A stretch of DNA of 64,000 nt from the NCBI GenBank assembly GCA_963972525.1, contig CAXAUZ010000010.1, positions 1-64,000 of the forward strand. Reading direction: 5' to 3'. Within the stretch, counting starts at the first letter, position 1. Each line of letters begins with the position of its first letter. The notes below the pieces were generated by a model. The model had not been told where the DNA came from. It did no database searches and was given only the letters and a program-made list of their open reading frames with translations. The position numbers were made by a program, and so were the translations under genes. Below are positions 59,423 through 64,000 of the stretch, in pieces. The DNA comes from Salinilacustrithrix sp003476595 (lineage in GTDB: Bacteria > Actinomycetota > Acidimicrobiia > Acidimicrobiales > Salinilacustritrichaceae).

Positions 59423-60086
59423 GCACGGCGACCGCGCCGCCTTCCTCGACCGCATCCGCTCCCGCCAGGGCCGTCCGCCCGGGGGCGGACCCCACCCGCC
59501 GCCGCCGGCACCGGACGTGGTGCCCGAGCTGGCGTACCGCACCCTCGACGGCGTCGACCACGACGATCCCTTCGCCCTGCTCCCGGTGTTCGTGGCGGCT
59601 GCCCGCGCCGCCGAGGCGACGGTCGACGTCGTCGACGACGAGGTCCCGGCCGAGCTGCTGCTCCGCTTCGTGGGTGACCACGACGTGCGCACGGCGGTGA
59701 CCAGCCGCGAGCCGGAGGCCGTGGCCCTCGGCGGCGCGCTGGCGGCGGCGGGCGTGTCGGTCGCCCCCTACGACCGGGAGGTGGCAGCCGCGGCCGACCT
59801 GGCGATCACCTCGGCGACCCACGGCATCGCCGCCACGGGGAGCGTGGTCGTCGACTCGGCGTCTGCCGGCAGCCGCGCCGTGAGCCTGCTCGCGAAGCTC
59901 CACCTCTGCGTCCTGCCGATGACCCGCCTGGTCGCCAGCCACGCCGACGTGCTGCGCGGCCAGCAGCGCCCGATGCCGTCAGGCCGGGTCCTGATCACCG
60001 GCCCGTCGCGCACGGGCGACATCGAGCAGCGCCTCACCCTCGGCGCCCACGGTCCCGTCGCCCTCCACATCGTCGTCGTCCGCTGA
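59415..60086 (+). CDS. lutC: L-lactate utilisation protein LutC (LUD domain)
   Basis: A 223-residue protein from ATG 59415. The C-terminal LUD core ADLAITSATHGIAATGSVVV and the following RAVSLLAKLHLCVLPMTRLV, then ITGPSRTGDIEQRLTLGAHGP, are conserved in LutC and YkgG. The N-terminal ~40 residues are Pro-rich. It completes the lutABC operon. Its 3' end overlaps a small opposite-strand frame by 108 bp. Confidence 0.93.
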   Translation: MSEHGDRAAFLDRIRSRQGRPPGGGPHPPPPAPDVVPELAYRTLDGVDHDDPFALLPVFVAAARAAEATVDVVDDEVPAELLLRFVGDHDVRTAVTSREPEAVALGGALAAAGVSVAPYDREVAAAADLAITSATHGIAATGSVVVDSASAGSRAVSLLAKLHLCVLPMTRLVASHADVLRGQQRPMPSGRVLITGPSRTGDIEQRLTLGAHGPVALHIVVVR

Positions 60087-60191
60087 CGCGCCGGCAGCGG
60101 CTGCGGAACGCGGGTCGTCGTCGAAGAGGTGGGCCCAGCACGCGGGGTCGCCGCCCTCGGTGACGGGCTCGGGCTCCTCGCCGGCCTTCAT
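59979..60191 (-). CDS. Small acidic protein coupled to nitroreductase gene
   Basis: A 70-residue frame from ATG 60191, overlapping the nitroreductase stop as ATGA. The start, KAGEEPEPVTEGGDPACWAH then LFDDDPR, resembles the short conserved N-terminus of small actinobacterial proteins with a PACWAHLFDDD core. The remainder is acidic and low-complexity. It overlaps lutC on the other strand by 108 bp, so the second half may be fortuitous. Function unknown. Confidence 0.5.
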   Translation of the reverse strand: MKAGEEPEPVTEGGDPACWAHLFDDDPRSAAAAGASADDDDVEGDGTVGAEGEALLDVARARRAGDQDPA

Positions 60192-60868
60192 CGGACCTCG
60201 AAGGCCTCGCCGTCGAAGCGGTCGACGACGGCGAAGTCCTCGACCGGGTCGCGTCGCAGCTTGGTGACCGTCTGCTCGGGGTGGCCGAGCGCGATGAGGG
60301 AGGCGACCGCGTGGCTCTCGGGGATGCCGAGCAGCTCGGCGAGCGCGGCCTCCTCGCGGCAGATGGCCGTCGTCATCACGCCGCCGAGGCCCTCGTCGCG
60401 CGCCTTCAGCATGATGTTGTGGCAGAAGGGATAGATCGACCCGCCGCCCACGATCGACTGGCGGGGCAGGCCGTGGTCGAGCACGGCCAGCGCCTCGAGG
60501 GCGACGCACACGATGAGAAGCACCGGGTGCGTGTCGATCTCGTCGGCGAACTCGTTCGGCGCCGGCGTCTCCCGGGCCTCCTCCAGGTCCACCCACGGCT
60601 GGGAGAAGCGGGTGTCGCCGGGCTGGAACGCGACCTTGCCGATCTTCACGTGGGCCCAGTACTCCCGCCAGCTCAGCTGGTAGAGCTCGCGGATGCGGGT
60701 CCGGGTCCCGGCGTCCTTCACCACGATCACGTGCCAGCCCTGCCGGTTGCCACCCGACGGGGCGAACCGGGCGTGGTCGAGGATGCGGTGCAGCACCTCG
60801 TCGGGGACCGCCTCGTCGGTGAAGGTCCGGGTGGCGGGTGTGGTGCGCATGACCTCGGCGAGCTCCAT
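60188..60868 (-). CDS. Nitroreductase family flavoprotein
   Basis: A 226-residue protein from ATG 60868. The FMN-binding start is MRTTPATRTFTDEAVPDEVL, then ILDHARFAPSGGNRQGWHVI near residues 29-48. GGGSIYPFCHNIMLKARDEG near 141 and GLGGVMTTAICREEAALAEL followed by IALGHPE near 192 complete the pattern. The enzyme probably reduces quinones, nitro groups or other acceptors with NAD(P)H. It forms an operon with the small acidic frame downstream. Confidence 0.92.
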   Translation of the reverse strand: MELAEVMRTTPATRTFTDEAVPDEVLHRILDHARFAPSGGNRQGWHVIVVKDAGTRTRIRELYQLSWREYWAHVKIGKVAFQPGDTRFSQPWVDLEEARETPAPNEFADEIDTHPVLLIVCVALEALAVLDHGLPRQSIVGGGSIYPFCHNIMLKARDEGLGGVMTTAICREEAALAELLGIPESHAVASLIALGHPEQTVTKLRRDPVEDFAVVDRFDGEAFEVR

Positions 60869-60929
60869 GGCCCAACCATGCCAGCCGCGGCCCCCGTCGT
60901 GTTCCGCAGCCGCTGCCAGAGGCCGCGGG

Positions 60930-61115
60930 CTACTCCGGGGGGCGGTCGAAGCGCTGCCAGCCGGTGCCGGTGATCTGGCGGGGTTCGAAGAAGAGGCAGT
61001 CCTCGGGGCAGGCGAAGGGCATCTCCTCGTTCACGCCCAGGCGGCACCGCTGGAGCACGTCGCCCGTCGGGGTCGAGCGCGTCGAGTAGTGCCGGCAGTC
61101 CTCTCGTACAGCCAC
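60930..61115 (-). CDS. Small Cys-rich protein
   Basis: A 61-residue protein from GTG 61115, with a GACACT element 6 nt upstream and no Shine-Dalgarno. It has EDCRHYSTRSTPTGDVLQRC, then EEMPFACPEDCLFFEPRQIT. Four Cys spaced CRH / RC / CPEDC suggest a small metal-binding fold, zinc or iron-sulfur. It lies 61 bp before the nitroreductase and may be cotranscribed. The family is not named here. Confidence 0.6.
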   Translation of the reverse strand: MAVREDCRHYSTRSTPTGDVLQRCRLGVNEEMPFACPEDCLFFEPRQITGTGWQRFDRPPE

Positions 61116-61145
61116 GCGGCCAGTGTCGCGCACGAGGTGCGCAAC

Positions 61146-61151
61146 TACCCT
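61146..61151 (+). promoter_or_regulatory. -10-like element, leaderless start
   Basis: TACCCT lies 8 nt before ATG 61160 and no Shine-Dalgarno is present. Confidence 0.45.
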
Positions 61152-61159
61152 CCCGCCCC

Positions 61160-62524
61160 ATGGCCGAACGACTCTTGGTGATCGGCGGTGACGCCGGCGG
61201 CATGGCGGCGGCGTCGCAGGCCCGCCGGCAGCAGCCCTACATGGAGATCGTCGCCCTCGAGCGGGGTCGCTGGACCAGCTACTCGGCCTGCGGCATCCCC
61301 TACCTCGTCGCCGGCGACGTCGGCTCCCACGAGGAGCTGATCGCCCGCACGCCCGAGGAGTTCCGGGACCGCCAGCGCATCGACGTCCGCATGGGCCACG
61401 AGGCCATCGGCATCGATCTGGCATCCCGCAAGGTCGAGGTCCGCGACCACACCCGGGACCGCACGCTGCAGCTCGGGTTCGACCTGCTCCACATCGCCAC
61501 CGGCGCCCACCCGATCCGTCCGCCGCTGCCCGGCATCGACAGCCCGTACGTCCACGGCGTCCAGACCCTCGACGACGGCATCCACCTGCTCGAGCACGCC
61601 GAGCGCGGCGGCTGCGAGACCGCCGTGGTGGTCGGTGGCGGCTACATCGGCGTGGAGATGGCCGAGGCGTTCCTGCGCCGGGGGATGAAGGTGACCCTGG
61701 TCGAGGCCGACGAGCAGGTCATGCGCACGATGGACCCGGACATGGCGGCGCCGATCGCCACCGCGCTGCGCCAGCTCGGGATCGACGTCCGCCTGGGCGT
61801 GAAGGCCGAGGGGTTCGAGGACGGGGTCGTGCACACCTCGGCCGGCTCGATCCGGGCCGACATCGTCGTGCTCGGCCTCGGCGTCGCACCCAACGCCGGT
61901 CTCGCCGCCGACGCGGGGCTGAAGACCGGTGTCCGCGGCGCGATCCGCGTCAACCGCCGCCAGCAGGCCTCGGTCGACGGCGTCTACGCCGCAGGGGACT
62001 GCGCCGAGAGCTACCACCGCGTGACCCAGCGCCAGGTGCACGTCGCGCTCGGCACGGTCGCCAACAAGCAGGGGCGCGTCGCCGGGCTGAACCTCGGCGG
62101 GGGCTACGCCACGTTCCCGGGGGTGATCGGCACCGCCATCACCAAGGTGTGCGACTTCGAGGTGGCCCGCACCGGCGTCAACCAGGAGGAGGCTGACCGG
62201 GCCGGCTTCGAGTACGAGACGGTGAAGATCGACTCCACCACCCGCGCCGGGTACTTTCCCGGCACCCAGCCCATCACCATCAAGATGCTGGCCGAGCGGG
62301 ACACCCGCCGGGTGCTCGGTGCCCAGATCGTGGGCCGGGAGGGTGCGGCCAAGCGCATCGACGTGCTGGCCACCGCCATCACCGCCGAGATGACCGTCGA
62401 CGACGTCATCGACCTCGACCTGGCCTACGCCCCACCGTTCTCCGGGGTCTGGGATGCCGTGCACATCGCCGCCCGCAAGGGCGCCGAAGCCCTCGATCGC
62501 GCCGTGGCGAGCCGACTGCGCTGA
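61160..62524 (+). CDS. FAD-dependent pyridine nucleotide-disulfide oxidoreductase (CoA-disulfide reductase-like)
   Basis: A 454-residue flavoprotein from ATG 61160. The FAD motif is VIGGDAGGMAAAS near residues 7-19, and the single redox Cys is C44 in SYSACGIPYLV, as in CoA-disulfide reductases and NADH oxidases. The NAD motif is VVVGGGYIGVEMAE near 156-169, and VYAAGDCAESYH near 273 is the second FAD site. The C-terminal dimerisation domain includes GAQIVGREGAAKRIDVLA. The likely reaction is NAD(P)H-dependent reduction of CoA-disulfide or a related disulfide; NADH oxidase or persulfide reductase cannot be excluded. Confidence 0.9.
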   Translation: MAERLLVIGGDAGGMAAASQARRQQPYMEIVALERGRWTSYSACGIPYLVAGDVGSHEELIARTPEEFRDRQRIDVRMGHEAIGIDLASRKVEVRDHTRDRTLQLGFDLLHIATGAHPIRPPLPGIDSPYVHGVQTLDDGIHLLEHAERGGCETAVVVGGGYIGVEMAEAFLRRGMKVTLVEADEQVMRTMDPDMAAPIATALRQLGIDVRLGVKAEGFEDGVVHTSAGSIRADIVVLGLGVAPNAGLAADAGLKTGVRGAIRVNRRQQASVDGVYAAGDCAESYHRVTQRQVHVALGTVANKQGRVAGLNLGGGYATFPGVIGTAITKVCDFEVARTGVNQEEADRAGFEYETVKIDSTTRAGYFPGTQPITIKMLAERDTRRVLGAQIVGREGAAKRIDVLATAITAEMTVDDVIDLDLAYAPPFSGVWDAVHIAARKGAEALDRAVASRLR

Positions 62525-62584
62525 CCTCCGGACCGGTCGGGCACAGGCGCGGCTGTGACCGTCGTCCCCACCCCTTCCGTCCCG

Positions 62585-62598
62585 ACCGACCGGTCGGT
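62585..62598. promoter_or_regulatory. 14-bp palindromic operator ACCGACCGGTCGGT
   Basis: A perfect palindrome (ACCGACC / GGTCGGT) whose last base is the first base of the -10-like TAGGGT of the desaturase gene. Size, symmetry and position suit a TetR-family repressor blocking RNA polymerase. The regulator is not in the window. Confidence 0.65.
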
Positions 62599-62603
62599 AG
62601 GGT
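62598..62603 (+). promoter_or_regulatory. -10-like element of desaturase gene, leaderless
   Basis: TAGGGT lies 7 nt before ATG 62611 and no Shine-Dalgarno is present. It is next to the palindromic operator. Confidence 0.5.
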
Positions 62604-62610
62604 GATTCGC

Positions 62611-63555
62611 ATGCCGATGAACGATGCAGCGCTCACCGAAGACCTCGCGCCCGTGGTCGCCGGTCTCGTCGACCGGCACCTCGCCAACTCCAAGGAGTGG
62701 TTCCCGCACCGGATCGTGCCGTGGAGCCGGGGCGAGGACCTCGGCAAGGACTGGGAGTGGGATCCGAACGAGACCGAGCTCTCCCCGGAGGTGCGGTCGG
62801 CGCTGATCGTCGACCTGCTCACCGAGGACAACCTGCCGTACTACTTCGAGACGATCTACAACCTGTTCGGGAAGTTCGAGCCGTGGGGCACGTGGGCCCG
62901 CCGCTGGACCGCCGAGGAGGGCCGCCACGCGATCATCATCCGCGACTACCTGTCGGTGACCCGGGCAGTCGACCTCGACGACCTGGAGCGGGGCCGCATG
63001 GCCCAGGTCTCCACCGGCGAGGTCCCCCACCCCGAGACCGTCTGCGACGGCCTGGCCTACGTGACCATGCAGGAGCTGGCCACCAAGATCAGCCACCGAA
63101 ACACCGGCCGCCTCCTCGAGGACAAGGTCGGCTACCAGGTGATGGCAACCGTCGCCGGCGACGAGCAGCTCCACCACGTCTTCTACCGCGACGCCGCCAC
63201 CGCCGCGCTCGAGCTCGACCCCGACGGCATGGTGCTCGCCATCGACCGTCAGGTCCGCGGCTTCGCCATGCCCGGCACCGGCATCCCCGACTTCGCCCAG
63301 CACGCGAAGCGCATCGCGGATGCCGGCATCTACGACTTCCGCATCCACCACGACCAGATCCTCAAGCCGATGGTCGTCGACCAGTGGAAGCTGCCCGAGC
63401 TCGAGGGCCTGTCCCCCGAGGCCGACGCCGCCCGGGACAAGGTGCTCAAGCACCTCGACCGCGTCGACAAGGCCGCCACCCGGATGACCGCCCGGCGCGA
63501 GCGCCACGCCGCCCAGGACGAGGCCGCCGCCGAATCCGAGCTCGCCAGCGCCTGA
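62611..63555 (+). CDS. Ferritin-like acyl-ACP desaturase
   Basis: A 314-residue di-iron enzyme. ATG 62611 was chosen because GTG 62602 lies inside the -10-like element. Iron ligands are E72 in TEDNLPYY, E102/E103 and H106 in AEEGRHAII, then the second pair in AGDEQLHHVFYRD near residue 184, and Glu in MQELATKISHRN. The family inserts a double bond into acyl-ACP using O2 and reduced ferredoxin. Length is as in actinobacterial DesA-type proteins. The Ala/Glu-rich C-terminal helix (RRERHAAQDEAAAESELA) is an extension. Confidence 0.93.
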   Translation: MPMNDAALTEDLAPVVAGLVDRHLANSKEWFPHRIVPWSRGEDLGKDWEWDPNETELSPEVRSALIVDLLTEDNLPYYFETIYNLFGKFEPWGTWARRWTAEEGRHAIIIRDYLSVTRAVDLDDLERGRMAQVSTGEVPHPETVCDGLAYVTMQELATKISHRNTGRLLEDKVGYQVMATVAGDEQLHHVFYRDAATAALELDPDGMVLAIDRQVRGFAMPGTGIPDFAQHAKRIADAGIYDFRIHHDQILKPMVVDQWKLPELEGLSPEADAARDKVLKHLDRVDKAATRMTARRERHAAQDEAAAESELASA

Positions 63556-63616
63556 TCGGCCTGTCCGGCCTGAACCGAACCTGAACCGCCGCCGGCTGCG
63601 ACCGGCGGGGCACCCG

Positions 63617-63622
63617 TAGGCT
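63617..63622 (+). promoter_or_regulatory. -10-like element before glnD
   Basis: TAGGCT lies 7 nt before ATG 63630, and no Shine-Dalgarno is present. Confidence 0.45.
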
Positions 63623-63629
63623 CGTGCCG

Positions 63630-64000
63630 ATGGACCTCGGTCGCGACGAGCTCGCTGCAGACACGTCGCTCGTCGGGCGCTCCCTCTGCGAGGCCTACGC
63701 CGACCGCGCCGACGCCTTCCTGACCGAGCTGTTCGAGGCGGCCTCGGATCGCATCGGCGGCATCAGCCTCGTCGCGCTCGGCGGGTACGGCCGCCGGGAG
63801 CTCAGCCTCCAGTCCGACCTCGACGTGCTGCTGCTGCACGACGGGTACAAGGAGATCGGCCCGGTCGCCGACGCCATCTGGTACCCGGTCTGGGACCAGG
63901 GCGTGAAGCTCGGCCACGCGGTGCGCACCGTCAACGAGGCGCTCGAGCTGGCCGGTGACGACATCGACTCGGCCACGGCGATGCTGCAGGCCCGGCACAT
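63630..64000 (+). CDS. glnD: [Protein-PII] uridylyltransferase GlnD, N-terminal part (cut by window edge)
   Basis: The frame from ATG 63630 runs off the right edge after 123 complete codons. VALGGYGRRELSLQSDLDVL near residues 48-67 is the nucleotidyltransferase signature of GlnD, with the two catalytic Asp in DLD, followed by YPVWDQGVKLGHAVRTVNEA. GlnD uridylylates PII proteins in response to nitrogen status. The HD and ACT domains would lie beyond the window. The start fits a leaderless promoter. Confidence 0.85.
   Translation, partial: MDLGRDELAADTSLVGRSLCEAYADRADAFLTELFEAASDRIGGISLVALGGYGRRELSLQSDLDVLLLHDGYKEIGPVADAIWYPVWDQGVKLGHAVRTVNEALELAGDDIDSATAMLQARH

Noticed and set aside
57500..59692. 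730-codon minus-strand frame
   Set aside because: Antisense to lutA and lutB; composition is that of a shadow frame.

Overview
The window is uniformly GC-rich, uses GTG starts freely and has tightly overlapping genes (ATGA and GTGA junctions). It encodes actinobacterial-type proteins: a MoxR/DUF58/VWA cluster, many ECF sigma factors, a ferritin-like acyl-ACP desaturase, LutABC and GlnD. Several genes lack a Shine-Dalgarno sequence and instead have a TAnnnT hexamer 6-8 nt before the start codon, which suggests leaderless transcription. The best guess is a high-GC actinobacterium, possibly class Acidimicrobiia; this is inference from gene content. I recognised no rRNA, tRNA or CRISPR array.

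Layout. 0.2-2.6 kb: three consecutive lipoprotein genes and two small membrane-protein genes. 2.8-5.9 kb: a two-gene cassette of unknown function, a DUF433-type antitoxin/DUF5615 PIN-like toxin pair, and a small membrane protein. 6.1-8.1 kb: a CcmF-like haem lyase gene whose 3' end runs into the next, convergent operon. 7.9-20.5 kb: one minus-strand operon of eight genes (small membrane protein, large exported protein, ABC ATPase, ABC permease, membrane protein with a Gly/Gln-rich segment, MoxR AAA ATPase, DUF58 protein, and a 1514-residue protein with three VWA domains), probably a cell-envelope assembly machine.

20.6-45.3 kb holds six ECF sigma-factor modules, each sigma gene overlapping a gene for a single-pass membrane protein with a different outer domain. 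One partner fuses an LCP domain to a TlpA-like thioredoxin. One sigma gene is split by an IS3-family element. Between modules 2 and 3 (25-33 kb) lies a patch with a mobile or defence flavour: an Eco29kI-like GIY-YIG nuclease, a 1003-residue serine-recombinase-like protein without a recognisable catalytic serine, a ParB-like protein, a PD-(D/E)XK-type gene interrupted by an in-frame TAG, and small unknown genes.

45.5-48.5 kb: a complete large serine recombinase lies directly against the 3' remnant of an alanyl-tRNA editing (AlaX-like) gene, so an integration boundary sits near 48.27 kb. The N-terminal half of that gene was not found in the window. 48.5-64 kb looks like ordinary chromosome: DUF1206 protein, two-component system with an HtrA-like protease, two lipoproteins, pirin plus LarE, DUF427 and other small genes, the lactate-utilisation operon lutABC, a nitroreductase, a CoA-disulfide-reductase-like flavoprotein, an acyl-ACP desaturase with an operator-like palindrome, and the start of glnD at the right edge.
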